From Haematobia irritans (lineage: Eukaryota; Arthropoda; Insecta; Diptera; Muscidae), in contig NC_134400.1 of assembly GCF_050003625.1 (NCBI RefSeq), positions 48,473,096-48,537,095 on the forward strand: a stretch of 64,000 nt of DNA. The letters are read 5' to 3'. Below are positions 33,532 to 47,432 of this stretch, piece by piece (positions within the stretch are counted from its first letter, which is position 1; each line of letters begins with the position of its first letter). A program made the position numbers and the translations under genes. Below the pieces are notes generated by a model that was not told the DNA's origin, ran no database searches, and was given only the letters and a program-made list of their open reading frames with translations.

Positions 33532-36500
33532 GGAAAGTCTAAAGTCGGGCGGGGCCGACTATATTATACCCTGCACCACTTTGTAAATCTAAATTTTCGA
33601 TACCATATCACATCCGTCAAATGTGTTGGGTGCTATATATACAGGTTTGTCCCAAATACATACATTTAAATATCACTCGATTTGGACAGAATGTGATAGA
33701 CTTCTACAAAATCTATAGACTCAAAATTTAAGTCGGCTAATGCACTAGGGTGGAACACAATGTTAGTAAAAAACCAGTAAGGAAAGTCTAAAGTCGGGCG
33801 GGGCCGACTATATTATACCCTGCACCACTTTGTAGATCTAAATTTTCGATACCATATCACATCCGTCAAATGTGTTGGGGGCTATATATAAAGGTCTGTC
33901 CCAAATACATACATTTAAATATCACTCGATATGGAAGAATTTGATAGACTTCTACAAAATCTATAGACTCAAAATTTAAGTCGGCTAATGCACTAGGGTG
34001 GAACACAATGTTAGTAAAAAATATGGGAAACGTTTAAATCTGAAGCAATTTTAAGGAAACTTCGAAAAAGTTTATTTATGATTTATCGCTCGATATATAT
34101 GTCTTAGAAGTTTAGGAAAATTAGAGTCATTTTTACAACTTTTCGACTAAGCAGTGGCGATTTTACAAGGAAAATGTTGGTATTTTGACCATTTTTGTCG
34201 AAATCAGAAAAACATATATATGGGAGCTATATCTAAATCTGAACCGATTTCAACCAAATTTGGCACGCATAGTTACAATGCTATGTCAACTAAATCGGAG
34301 AAAATAATTGGCCTCTGTGGTCATATGAGTGTAAATCGGGCGAAAGCTATATATGGGAGATATATCTAAATCTGAACCGATTTCAACCAAATTTGGCACG
34401 CATAGCAACAATGCTAATTCTACTCCCTGTGCAAAATTTCAACTATATCGGAGTTAAAAATTGGCCACTGTGGTCATATGAGTGTAAATCGGGCGAAAGC
34501 TATATATGGGAGATATATCCAAATCTGAACCGATTTCAACCAAATTTGGCACGCATAGTAACAATGTTAATTCTACTTCATATGCAAAATTTCAACTAAA
34601 TCGGAGCAAAAAATTGGCCTCTGTGGGCAAATGTGTGTAAATCGGGCGAAAGCTATATATGGGAGCTATATCTAAATCTGAACCGATTTGGCTGATATTT
34701 TGCAAGTTTTTCGAGACTCATAAAATATTCGGATGTGCGGAATTTGAGGAAGATCGGTTGATATACACGCCAATTATGACCAGATCGGTGAAAAATATAT
34801 ATGGCAGCTATATCTAAATCTGAACCGATTTTTTCCAAAATCAATAGGGATCGTCTCTGAGCCGAAACAGGACCCTATACCAAATTTTAGGACAATCGGA
34901 CTAAAACTGCGAGCTGTACTTTGCACACAATAATACATCAACAGACAGACAGACGGACATCGCTAAATCGACTCAGAATTTAATTCTAAGCCGATCCGTA
35001 TACTAAAATGTTGGTCTATGATTACTCCTTCTTGGCGTTACATACAAATGCACAAACTTATTATACCATGTACCACAGTAGTGGTGAAGGGTATAAATAT
35101 GGGAAACATTTAAATCTGAAGCAATTTTAAGGAAACTTCGCAAAAGTTTATTTATGATTTATCGCTCGATATATATGTATTAGAAGTTTAGGAAAATTAG
35201 AGTCATTTTTACAACTTTTCGAGTAAGCAGTGGCGATTTTACAAGGAAAATGTTGGCATTTTGACCATTTTTGTCGAAATCAGAAAAACATATATATGGG
35301 AGCTATATCTAAATCTGAACCGAATTCAACCAAATTTGGCGCGCATAGCAACAATGCTAATTCTACTCCCTGTGCAAAATTTCAACTAAATCGGAGTTAA
35401 AAATTTGCCACTGTGGTCATATGAGTGTAAATCGGGCGAAAGCTATATATGGGAGATATATCCAAATCTGAACCGATGTGCGGAATTTGAGGAAGATCGG
35501 TTGATATACACGCCAATTATGACCAGATCGGTGAAAAATATATATGGCAGCTATATCTAAATCTGAACCGATTTTTTCCAAAATCAATAGGGATCGTCTT
35601 TGAGCCGAAAAAGGACCCTATACCAAATTTTAGGACAATCGGACTAAAACTGCGAGCTGTACTTTGCACACAAAAATACATCAACAGACAGACGGACAGA
35701 CAGACAGACAGACAGACGGACATCGCTAAATCGACACAGAATTTAATTCTAAGCCGATCCGTATACTAAAATGTTGGTCTATGATTACTCCTTCTTGGCG
35801 TTACATACAAATGCACAAACTTATTATACCATGTACCACAGTAGTGGTGAAGGGTATAAATATGGGAAACATTTAAATCTGAAGCAATTTTAAGGAAACT
35901 TCGCAAAAGTTTATTTATGATTTATCGCTCGATATATATGTATTAGAAGTTTAGGAAAATTAGAGTCATTTTTACAACTTTTCGAGTAAGCAGTGGCGAT
36001 TTTACAAGGAAAATGTTGGTATTTTGACCATTTTTGTCGAAATCAGAAAAACATATATATGGGAGCTATATCTAAATCTGAACCGATTTCAACCACATTT
36101 GGCACGCATAGTTACAATGCTAATTCTACTCCCTATGCAAAATGTCAACTGAATCGGAGCAAAAAATTGGCCTCTGTGGTCATATGAGTGTAAATCGGGC
36201 GAAAGCTATATATGGGAGATATATCTAAATCTGAACCGATTTCAACCAAATTTGGCACGCATAGCAACAATGCTAATTCTACTCCCTGTGCAAAATTTCA
36301 ACTAAATCGGAGTTAAAAATTGGCCACTGTGGTCATATGAGTGTAAATCGGGCGAAAGCTATATATGGGAGATATATCCAAATCTGAACCGATTTCAACC
36401 AAATTTGGCACGCATATTTACAATGCTAATTCGACTCCCTATGCAAAATTTCAACTAAATCGGAGCAAAAAATTGGCCTCTGTGGGCAAATGAGTGTAAA

Positions 36501-37566
36501 TCGGACGAAAGCTATATATGGGAGCTATATCTAAATCTGAACCGATTTGGCTGATATTTTGCAAGTTTTTCGAGACTCATTGCCCTCTGTGGGCAAATGA
36601 GTGTAAATCGGGCGAAAGCTATATATGGGAGCTATATCTAAATCTGAACCGATTTGGCTGATATTTTGCAAGTTTTTCGAAACTCATAAAATTTTCGGAT
36701 GTGCGGAATTTGAGGAAGATCGGTTGATATACACGCCAATTATGACCAGATCGGTGAAAAATATATATGGCAGCTATACCTAATTCTGAACCGATTTTTT
36801 CCAAAATCAATAGGGATCGTCTTTGAGCCGAAACAGGACCCCATACCAAATTTTAGGACAATCGGGCTAAAACTGCGAGCTGTACTTTGCACACAAAAAT
36901 ACATCAACAGACAGACAGACGGACAGACAGACGGACATCGCTAAATCGACTCAGAATTTAATTCTAAGCCGATCCGTATACTAAAATGTTGGTCTATGAT
37001 TACTCCTTCTTGGCGTTACATACAAATGCACAAACTTATTATACCCTGTACCACAGTAGTGGTGAAGTGTATAAATATGGGAAACATTTAAATCTGAAGC
37101 AATTTTAAGGAAACTTCGCAAAAGTTTATCTATGATTTATCGTTCGATATATATGCATTAGAAGTTTACGAAAATTAGAGTCATTTTTACAACTTTTCGA
37201 CTAAGCAGTGGCGATTTAACAAGGAAAATGTTGGTATTTTGCCATTTTTGTCGAAATCAGAAAAACATATATATGGGAGCTATATCTAAATCTGAACCGA
37301 TTTCAATTAAATTTGGCACACATGACTATATTACTAATTGTACTCCTAGTGCCAAATTTCAACCAAATTGGTCCAAAACTCTGGCTTCTGGGGCCATATA
37401 AGTCCATATCGGGCGAAAAATATATATGGAAGCTATATCTAAATCTGAACCGATTTCATTCAAATTTGGCACACATGACTATACTACTAATTGTACTCCT
37501 TGTGCAAAATCTCAAGCTAATCGGGATAAAACTCTGGCTTCTGAGTCCATATAAGTGCATATCGAG

Positions 37567-37798
<232 letters not shown>

Positions 37799-39208
37799 GA
37801 GCTATATATAAATCTGAACGATTTCAACCAAATTTGGCACACATAGCAACAATGCTAAATCTACTCCCTGTGCAAAATTTCAACCAAATTGGGCACAAAC
37901 TCTGGCTTTTAGGACCATATTAGTCCATATCGGGCGAAAGATATATATGGGAGCTATATCTAAATCTGAACCGATTTCAATCAAATTTTTCACACTTGAC
38001 TATACTACTAATTGTACTCCTAGTGCAAAATTTCAACCAAATTGGGCCAAAAATGTGGCTTCTGGGGCCATATAAGTCCATATCGGGCGAAAGATATATA
38101 TGGGAGCTATATCTAAATCTGAACCGATTTCAATCAAATTTTGCACACTTGACTCTACGACTAAGTGTTATGTTTGTACGAAATTTCAAACAAATCGGTA
38201 TAAAACTCTAGCTGCTGGGTCCATATTAGTCAATATCGGACGAAAGATATATATGGGAGCTATATCTAAATCTAAACCGATTTCTTCCAAAGTCAATAGG
38301 GTTCTATTCTGACCCAAATTAGGAAAATGTGCCAAATTTTAAGGCGATTGGACTTAAATTGCGACCTAGACTTTGATCACAAAAATGTGTTCACAGACAG
38401 ACGGACGGACGGACGGACGGACGGACGGACAGACGGAAAGACGGTCATGGTTATATCGACTCAGGGACCCACCCTGAGCATTATTGCCAAACACACCATG
38501 TGTTTATCTCGTCTCCTTTTGGTGTTACAAACATATGCACTAACTTATAATACCCTGTTCCACAGTGTGGCGCAGGGTATAAATATGAGAAACATTTAAA
38601 TCTGAAGCATTTTTTAGGCAACTTCGCAAAAGTATTTATGATTTATCGGTCGATAAATATGTATTATGTATTAGAAGTATAGGAAAATTGACGTCATTCT
38701 TACATGTTGGCGTCTTAGCAGTGACGATTTTACAAGGAAAATGTTGGTATTTTTATCCGAAATCAGAAAAACATATGTGTGGGAACGATATCTAAATCTG
38801 AACCGATTTCAACCAAATTTGGCATGTATAGTTACAATATTAATTCTACTCCCTGTGCAAATCTTCACGTAAAACGGATAACAAAGTTGACCTCTGTGGC
38901 CATATGAGGGTAAATCGGGCCAAGGATATATATGGGAGCTATATCTACATATTAACCGATTTCAACAAAAATTGGCACGTATATCGAGAACATTAATTCT
39001 ACTCCCTGTACAAAATTTAAAGCATATCAGGGTAAAACTCTGGCTTCTGGGGCCATGTAAGTGTATATCGGGCGAAAGATATACATGGGAGGTATATCTA
39101 AATTTGAACCAAATTCAACCAAATTCGGCACACTTTACGAACACTATTAATTGCACTTCTTGTGCAAAATTTAATTCAATAGGATTCTATTCTGATCCAA
39201 AACACATA

Positions 39209-40471
39209 AACGGTGATACGGTCAAAATATGGTCAAGGGAAAACGCGTATAAATCGGTGAAATCGTTTATTTAAAAAATCAAATTAAATTTATTTTTCAA
39301 GTTCAATTAGTATAAAATTCAGGAAAAATATTCAGTTAGGCCTTCGCTTTTCCAAATCCGAATTGCCGGGTCTCACGCTTGACACCTGCCATCAGATTTT
39401 GTACAGCCACCTTGTCCACCTTCTTCGCCGCAGAAAGCCAGTTTGCCTTGAACTGCTGCTCGTCCTTAGCAGTTTTTTGGTCTTCTTTAGGTTCCGCTTG
39501 ACAATAGCCCAGTATTTCTCAATTGGGCGGAGCTCTGGCGTGTTGAGAGGGTTCTTGTCCTTGGGAACCACCTGCACGTTGTTGGCGGCGTACCACTCCA
39601 TGGCCTTTTTACCGTAATGGCAAGATGCCAAATCTGGCCAAAACAGTACGGAACAACCGTGTTTCTTCAGGAAAGGCAGTAGACGTTTATTCAAACACTC
39701 TTTCACGTAAATTTCTTGGTTGACAGTCCCGGAAGCTATGAAAATGCTGCTTTTCAAGCCACAGGTACAGATGGCTGCCAAACCAGATATTTATCTGCTA
39801 CCTTTCCCCTTCCTTTTGCCGTATAAAACTCCTGTCCCGGAAGCTGCTTGTAGTCGGCTTTGACGTAGGTTTCGTCATCCATTACCACGCAGTCAAACTT
39901 CGTCAGCATCGTCGTGTACAGCCTCCGGGATCGCGCTTTGGCCGTCGTATTTTGTTTATCATCGCGATTTGGAGTCACTACCTTCTTGTAAGTCCATAGT
40001 CCGGCTCGTTTTTTGGCTCGATGCACGGTTGTAGACGATACACCCAGCTTATTTGCGGCATCTCGGAGAGAGAGGTTAGGGTTTCGCTTGAAACTACCGG
40101 CAACTCTCTTTGTCGTCTCAGCAGCTTCCGGTTTTCGATTTCCCCCCGATCCAGACTTCCTGGCTGTCGACAAACGTTCCCCAAACACTTTAATTACATT
40201 TGTAACGGTTGATTTGGCAACTTTTAGCGATTTTGCTTTGCTTTGCGTGCGAGTAGGTCGGATTTTCGCGATGCGCGAGCAAAATTTTGATACGCTGCTC
40301 TTCTTGCTTCGACGGTATTTTGACAACTGAAGAGTGAATTCCAAAATCAAAATAGGAGCAACATTCTACACACATACACCTTCAAAATGAGGGGTGTTCA
40401 GGTTTTTTCAATGCAAAATTGAAAGAAATACGTCAAGTTTATATTGACCAAATTTTGACCGTATCACCCTT
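39209..40471 (-). mobile_element. DD37E Tc1/mariner element with near-perfect terminal inverted repeats
   Basis: The ends read GGTGATACGGTCAAAAT and then ATGGTCAA (left) or TTGGTCAA (right, inverted), with one mismatch in 25. The element is 1263 bp. The left flank is TA and the right flank CA, a probably mutated TA duplication. It lies inside a BC unit, whose text continues on both sides (AAAACACATA, then CTTGTGTCAAATTT). Confidence 0.88.
39330..40321 (-). pseudogene. DD37E transposase, frameshifted
   Basis: The N-terminus reads PSKQEEQRIKILLAHRENPT. After a frameshift comes SLKVAKSTVTNVIKVFGERL and the second helix-turn-helix (NLSLRDAANKLGVSSTTVHR). The first catalytic Asp is in VVMDDETYVKADYKQLPG. 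After another frameshift near 39775 the frame gives CGLKSSIFIASGTVNQEIYV, then FWPDLASCHYGKKAMEWYAA and ELRPIEKYWA. There are 37 residues between the Asp of FWPD and the Glu of PIEK, hence DD37E. A third shift restores the tail QNLMAGVKRETRQFGFGKAK. IS630/Tc1/mariner, of the mosquito ITmD37E type. Three shifts make it inactive. Confidence 0.88.
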
Positions 40472-40661
40472 CACTTGTGTCAAATTTAAAGTTGATTGGA
40501 CTAAAATTGCCACCTAGAATTCGATCACAAACATGTGTTCACAGACAGACGGACATGGCTAGATCGACTTAGGGGCCGGTCCTGAGCATTATTGCCAAAT
40601 ACACCATATGTCTATATCTTCTCATTCTGGGTGTTGAAAACATATGCACTAACTTATAATA

Positions 40662-40998
40662 GGGGAGCCACAGTAGTGCAATGGTTAGCATGCCCGCCTT
40701 GCATACACAAGATTGTGGGTTCGATTCCTGCTTCGACCGAGCACCCAAAAGTTTTTCAGCGGTGGATTACCTCACCTCAGTAATGCTGGTGACATTTCTG
40801 AGTGTTTCAAAGCTTCTCTAAGTGGTTTCACTGCAATGTGGAACGCCGTTCAGACTCGGCTATAAAAAGGACCTCCTTTTGACATTTTGACATTGAGCTT
40901 AACATGGAATCGGGTAGCACTCAGTGATAAGAGAGAAGTTCACCACTGTGGTATCACAATAGTCTAAGTGAGCCTGATATATCGGGCTGCCACCTAAC
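40662..40998 (+). mobile_element. tRNA-derived SINE (copy 2) with target-site duplication
   Basis: The head is GGGAGCCACAGTAGTGCAAT, with box B GGTTCGATTCC. The tail is GGGCTGCCACCTAACC. The 13-bp duplication CTAACTTATAATA lies at 40649-40661 and 40999-41011. It sits in the 5' end of a BC unit. Confidence 0.9.
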
Positions 40999-41087
40999 CT
41001 AACTTATAATACCCTGTTCCACAGTGTGGCACAGGGTATAAAAATCGAATTCTTGTTATTTGCATCTTCGCTCATATCTTTCTCAGA

Positions 41088-41312
41088 ATCTATGTATGCA
41101 TGGCGGGCATGCTAACCATTGCATCATGGTTGTTCCCTTTGCTTGACCTTATATTTCGGAACATATTTTACTGTGAGTCAAGAAACTTGAAATTTTCATT
41201 AAAAGCGACCCGGTAATAAAAACTGGGTAATGGTTAGGTTAGGTTAAAGCCCGATTTAGTTTCAGGCTCACATAGACTATTCAGTCCATTGTGATACCAC
41301 ATTTAACTAAAA
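41088..41312 (-). mobile_element. Two SINE fragments, reverse orientation
   Basis: 41090-41138 is a SINE head (GCATGCTAACCATTGCATCA on +). 41231-41312 is a SINE 3' end (GGTTAGGTTAGGTTAAAGCC, then CAGTCCATTGTGATACCAC). Their order shows they come from two different insertions. Confidence 0.75.
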
Positions 41313-41404
41313 GTACCTATTACATATGGGCACTTCTAGTTTTAACCACTGAACCTTCTCTATTATTATCTTTTGTTGAACCAACCATATTGTTCCAAAA
41401 AACA

Positions 41405-42385
41405 TTAACAGACTGCTTTAGTTAACGTTTCCAGGCCCGCCAGTAATCTAAAGCTATATGCCCCTAAAATGTACTTACGACTTACACAAATGCAGACACT
41501 CACACAAGAGGTGTTTCTCCGCATCATGACAGCCCAGCAAAAAAAATTGGAAGTTCTTTCATTAAATTTTTTATAACTTGGTTTTTTCATACTTTTTTTA
41601 ATGGATAATTTTAACTTTTTTTCAAATAGGTTAAAAACAGAGTAAGAATTCATAAAATGGTACAAATCATTTAAATTTTGGCGACAAAAATGCTAAATCC
41701 AATATGAAAAAATTGTGCATTTTGGAAAATATTTGAGGTCAAACGTTTCCAACAAGCGTTAGAATTCATTAAAAATTATAAAAAATTATAAAAATTATTT
41801 ATTTGACAAAATATCACAGAATTTTTTAATTTACATCCAAAGCATTGAATTCGGATTACACCTAAGAAGTGATGCAAATTCAGTGCAACGGCTGTTGAAA
41901 TGGAGGACTTCGGTCCTCTGACAAACCCATGTTAAATTCATCGCTTCTGCGTCAATTTTGCACCACTTCCGGATCCCAAAAGAACATTTTCATTACTTTT
42001 TTGGCGACGCTTTTTTTGCTGGGAGCTTATACAATAGTTTTTGCAAATTCGCCTATCAGGCAGCGACCCGTTATAGCAGATATCAGAAGTGATATCTGAC
42101 GTCTTGAGATGGGGCATCGAACATTTGCCCGAGACATACCAACAGATTCTAGTTCCCCTGGAATATGTAAGGTAGTTCCTAGCCTTGCTAACTAATCTGC
42201 TTGACAGTTCCCCGGTATGTTCCTATGGCCAGGCACCCATATATGAGGTGAATATTGTACTGCTCAGCCATCTCGTGAGAGATTTGCGGCAGTCGATGGC
42301 CGTTTTCGAGTAAAGGAACACAGAGTCCAAGGATTTTATTGCAGGTTGACTGTCTGAGTATATGTTTGTTGGTGAAAAAAACCAA
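41405..42385 (-). pseudogene. RNase H-bearing LINE, C-terminal half
   Basis: From the right, the - strand reads NIYSDSQPAIKSLDSVF, the RNase H stretch with its third acidic residue. Then follow EMAEQYNIHLI and PGHRNIPGNCQAD with frameshifts. After a MITE at 41533-42023 it continues as a zinc-knuckle-like CHDAEKHLLCEC and, in the next frame, KYILGAYSFRLLAGLETL. This is the tail of I/LOA/R1-group non-LTR elements. It begins at the codon where the LINE relic at 49385 stops. Confidence 0.78.
41533..42023. mobile_element. CCCAGC-type MITE (family F), 491 bp, inserted in a LINE
   Basis: The ends are CCCAGCAAAAAAA in inverted orientation, flanked by AG on both sides. Removing it and one AG restores the LINE frame NYCISCHDAEKHLLCEC. 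No open frame is present. A partial copy is at 17946. Confidence 0.8.
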
Positions 42386-42803
42386 CACTTTCCTCTTTAT
42401 AATTACTTAAACATTTTTAATTTTGTTAATTTTCTAATAATTTGTTTTAATTTACAAAACATATTTTTTTAAGTTGTTTATTTAATTCAAAATTACTTAA
42501 TGATGCTACAATATTCAACATGAGTGTAAATCTGTCTGCTTCCACATAACTAACATAATTTCCTTTATTCTTACCTTTGATCGTTTTAAACTATAAACTT
42601 AGCTTTTTTCAATCATTTGTTTCTCATATAAATATTTCTGATAACACTAGTGTTGTTACTAGCTCTCTGAGAGCTAAGAGTCCAGACAAAGCTTGTGCAT
42701 ACTATGTTGTTACTAGTTTTTGCACTCAGTGTGTCGGAACATATAGTACATTTACAACTCTACTCTCTCGGTATAACTTTATTGGAAACTATTATACAAT
42801 TTA
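42386..42803. other. AT-rich DNA between the LINE half and a BC element
   Basis: No coding match. It starts exactly at the LINE break and is probably part of the inserted unit that split the LINE. Confidence 0.45.
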
Positions 42804-43050
42804 AACAAGTAAGGAAAGTCTAAAGTCGGGCGGGGCCGACTATATTATACCCTGCACCACTTTGTAGATCTAAATTTTCGATACCATATCACATCCGTCA
42901 AATGTGTTGAGGGCTATATATAAAGGTTTGTCCCAAATACATATATTTAAATATCACTCGATCTGGAAGAATTTGATAGACTTCTACAAAATCTATAGGC
43001 TTAAAATTTAAGTCGGCTAATGCACTAGGGTGGAACACAATGTTAGTAAA

Positions 43051-45329
43051 AACAAGTATATACGGCCGTAAAATCGGCCAGGCCGAATCTTATGTACACT
43101 CCACCATGGATTGCGTATAAACTTCTACGAAAGACTGTCAGCCACAATCGAAATACTTGGGTTGTGGTATCTTAAAACTTCTTAACATCGTTTTCTAAAT
43201 TGTGAGTTAGCCCATACGTGGTATATATTAGACAAAAAAGTTATGTATAGTTAAGTCTACAAATAATTACGAAACGATAAGGACTTTTTGCACGGTACGT
43301 AGAGAGCCAGAATTGAAATTTGGGGGTCGCTTATATGGGGGCTATATACAATTATGAATTTGATATGGACCAATTTTTGTGTGACTGGAAATCGATTTAT
43401 CTGAGGGATATATATATATAACTATAGACGGATATGGACCTAGTTAGGCACGGTTGTTAACGACCAATGTACCAAATTTCAACTCACTCGGATGCAATTT
43501 GCTCTTCCAAGAGGGTCCAAAACCAAATCTCGGGATCGGTTTATATGGGGCTATATATGATTATGGACTGATATGGACCACTTTTGGCATGGTTGTTAAA
43601 TATCATATACTATCACCACGTATCAAATTTCAAGCAGATCGGATGAATTTTGCTTCTCCAAAAGGCACCGGAGGTCAAATCTGGGGATCGGTTTATATGG
43701 GGGCTATATATAATTATGGGCTGATAGGAACCAATTCCTGCATGGTTGTTGGATACCATATACTAACATCACGTACCAAATTTCAACCGAATGGGAAGAA
43801 TTTTGCTCTTCCAAGGGGCTCTGGAGGTCAAATCTGGGGATGGGTTTATATGGGGCCTATATATAATTATGGACCGATTTCGACCAATTTTTGCATGGGA
43901 GTTTGAGGCCATATATTAACACCACGTACCAAATTTCAACTGAATCAGATGAATTTTGGTCTTCCAAGAGCTCCGGAGGTCAAATCTGGTGACCGGTTTA
44001 TATGGGGCTATATATAAATATGGACCGATGTAGACCAATTTTGGCATGGTTGTTAGAGGCCATATACTAACACCATGTACAAAATTTCAGCCGGATCGGA
44101 TGAAATTTGCTTCTCTTAGAGGCCTCGCAAGCCAAACCGGGAGATCGGTTTATATGGGGACTATATAAAATTATGAACCGATGTGGACCAATTTTCGCGT
44201 GGTTGTTAGAGACCATATACTAACACCATGTACCAAATTTCAGCCGGATCGGATGAAATTTGCTTCCCTTAGAGGACTCGCAAGCCAAATCGGGGGATCG
44301 GTTTATATGGGGGCTATATATAATTATGGACTGATATGAACCAATACCTGCATGGTTGTTAGAGACCATATACTAACACAACGTACTAATTTTCAATCAG
44401 ATCGGATGAATTTTGCTTATCCACCGGAGGTCAAATCTGGGGATGGGTTTATAGGGGGGCTATATATAATTACGGACTGATATGAACCAATTCCTGCATG
44501 GTTGTTGGATACCATATACTAACATCACGTACCAAATTTCAACCGAATCGGATGAATTTTGCTCTTCCAAAAGGCTCCGGAGGTCAAATCTAGGGATCGG
44601 TTTATATGGGGGCTATATATAATTATGGACCGATTTCGACCAATTTTTGCATGGATGTTTGAGACCATATATTAACACCACGTACCAAATTTCAACTGAA
44701 TTAGATGAATTTTCTTCTTCCAAGAGGCTCCGGAGGTCAAATCTGGGGATCGGTTTATATGGGGGCTATATATAATTATGGACCGATGTGGACCAAATTT
44801 TGCGTAGTTATTAGAGACCATATACTAACACCATGTACCAAATTTCAGCCGTATCGGATGAAATTTGCTTCTCTTAGAGGCCTCGCACGCCAAATCGGGA
44901 GATCGGTTTATATGGAGGCTATATATAATTATGGACCGATGTGAACCAATTTTTGTATGGTTGTTAGACACCATGACCAAATTTCAGCCGGATCGGATGA
45001 AATTTGCTTCTCTTAGAGGCCTCGCAAGCCAAATTTGAGGGTCCGTTTATATGGGGGCTATACGTAAAAGTGGACCGATATGGCCCATTTGCAATACCAT
45101 CCGACCTACAACAATAACAACTACTTGTGCCAAGTTGCAAGTCGATAGCTTGTCTCGTTCGGAAGTTAGCGTGATTTCAAGAGACGGACGGACGGACATG
45201 CTCAGATCGACTCAGAATTTCACCACGACCCAGAATATATATACTTTATGGGGTCTTAGAGCAATATTTCGATGTGTTACAAACGGAATGACAAACTTAA
45301 TATACCCCCCATCATATGGTGGAGGGTAA
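43051..45329 (-). mobile_element. Complete family A element nested in BC
   Basis: It opens with the 3' end (AACAAGTATATACGGCCGTA) and closes with (GTCC)n and the 5' hairpin (CCCCCCATCATATGGTGG). There are about ten 153-bp units. The 29-bp array is absent, as in other reversed copies of this subtype. Confidence 0.82.
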
Positions 45330-45742
45330 AAAATATGGGAAACATCTAAATCTGAAGCAATTTTAAAGCAAAAGTTTATTTATGATTTATCGCTCGATAA
45401 TATGTATTAGAAGTTTAGGAAAATTAGAGTCATTTTTACAACTTTTCGACTAAGCAGGCGATTTTACAAGGAAAATGTTGGTATTTTGACCATTTTTGTC
45501 GAAATCGGAAAAACATATATATGGGAGCTATATCTAAATCTGAACCGATTTCAACCAAATTTGGCACGCATAGTAACAATGCTAATTCTACTCCCTGTGC
45601 AAAATTTCAACTAAATCGGTGTTAAAAATTGGCCTCTGTGGTCATATGAGTGTAAATCGGGCGAATGCTATATATGGGAGATATATCTAAATCTGAACCG
45701 ATTTCAACCAAATTTGGCACACATAGCTAAAATGCTAATTCA

Positions 45743-46085
45743 GGGAGCCACCGTGGTGCAATGGTTAGCATGCCCGCCTTGCATACACAAGGTCGTGGGT
45801 TCGATTCCTGCTTCGACCGAACACCAAAAAGTTTTTCAGTGGTGGATTATCCCACCTCAGTAATGCTGGTGACATTTCTGAGGGTTTTAAAACTTCTCTA
45901 AGTGGTTTCACTGCAATGTGGAACGCCGTTCGGACTCGGCTATAAAAAGGAGGTCTCTTGTCATTGAGCTTAACATGGAATCGGGCAGCACTCAGTGATA
46001 AGAGAGAAGTTCACCAATGTGGTATCACAATGGACTGAATAGTCTAAGTGAGCCTGATACATCGGGCTGCCACCTAACCTAACCT
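45743..46085 (+). mobile_element. tRNA-derived SINE (copy 3) with target-site duplication
   Basis: It has box A TGGTGCAATGG, box B GGTTCGATTCC and the tail CACCTAACCTAACCT. The 12-bp duplication AATGCTAATTCA lies at 45731-45742 and 46086-46097 inside a BC 153-bp unit. Confidence 0.92.
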
Positions 46086-46858
46086 AATGCTAATTCAACT
46101 CTCTGTGCAAAATTTCAACTAAATCGGAGCAAAAAATTGGCCTCTGTGGTCATATTTGTGTAAATCGGCCTAAAGCTATATAAGGGAGCTACATATAAAT
46201 CTGAAACGATTTCGACCAAATTTGGCGCGCATAGCTACAATGCTAATTCTACTCCCTGTGCAAAATTTCAATTAAATCGGCGTAAAAGATTGGCCACTGT
46301 GGTCATATGATTGCAAATCCGGCGAACGATATGTATGGGAGCTATATCTAAATCTGAACCGATTTCAATAAAATTTGGCACACTTGACTATAGTACTAAT
46401 TGTTCTTCTTGTGCAAAATTTTAAGCAAATTAGGGTAAAACTCTGGCTTCTGGGGCCATATAAGTGCATATCGGGCGAAAGATATATATGGGAGCTATAT
46501 CTAAATCTGAACCGATTTCTTCCAAATTCAATGGATATCTATTCTGAGCCAAAACACATACTTGTGCCAAATTTGAAGTCGATTGGACTAAAACTGCGAC
46601 CTATACTTTGATTACAAAAATGTGTTCACGGACAGACGGACATGGCTATATCGATGCAGGAGCCCACCCTGAGCATTTTTGCCAAAGACACCATGTGTCT
46701 ATCTCGTCTCCTTCTGGGTGTTGCAAACATATGCACTAACTTATAATACCCTGTTCCACAGTGTGGCGCAGGGTATAAAAACAAATAGCTTCTATGGTAC
46801 CGATGGTGAGTGAGGGGATAAATTTGTTATATGAGTTGATATGATGGATCATTTTTAT

Positions 46859-47432
46859 CTACACTGAAAAAAATATTGTCGTGTGTTCAAAGATTTCATG
46901 TCTTAAAAATACGAATGCAAATTTTGCTTAGCATTAAAGACGAATTTCTCTAATATAAAGTTTATTTCCTTGTCCAAAAGTCGATAAACTTTTCAATGAA
47001 GTCGTAATGTCCTTATAATTAAGTGATTTGACTTAAAAATGGGTATCATAGCATGAAAGATAAAATGTTTGGGCTAAGTTCAACTTGACTTTAATAATTT
47101 AGAAAAAGTTTTTAAATTTAATGAATTTGTCTTTAAATTTGTTGCCTTTTTGCAGAAGTTTTTTACTTGAAACATAGCATAATTTCTACTGCAAGTCGAG
47201 TCTTAATTTGGAAAATAAAGTTGTCGTCTACTCGTTTTTAAAGGACTTTGATAGCATATAAGCGCAGAAAGCGAAAAATTAAAATTTCCTTCCTAGAAGC
47301 AAGTACACAAAACCCAAATTTAAAAGAGAATTGTGTCTTAAAAGTATCCGCTTCTTTGGCTCGGAATCAATACCAAAATTTTTAAAGTAAAGACAAAATC
47401 TTTGGAACCGGGCATGCTTTTTTTCAGTGTAG
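46859..47432. mobile_element. CTACACTGAAAAAAA-type MITE (family H), 574 bp
   Basis: Inverted ends CTACACTGAAAAAAA at 46859 and TTTTTTTCAGTGTAG at 47432. A diverged subterminal match follows (CAAAGATTTCATGTCTT against CAAAGATTTTGTCTTTA). No open frame. A fragment with the same ends is at 32703-32995. Confidence 0.82.

Larger units (their letters stand above)
42804..46777 (-). mobile_element. Family BC element carrying a nested family A element and a SINE
   Basis: The 3' block lies at 42804-43050 and the body plus 5' end (subfamily tip, TTATACCCTGCGCCACACTG) at 45330-46777. The junction ATGTTAGTAAA | AAATATGGGAAAC is the normal BC join, here opened by a family A element at 43051-45329. Confidence 0.82.

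Noticed and set aside
40013..40330. + strand frames over the DD37E transposase
   Set aside because: Antisense shadows; the - strand carries the recognisable motifs.
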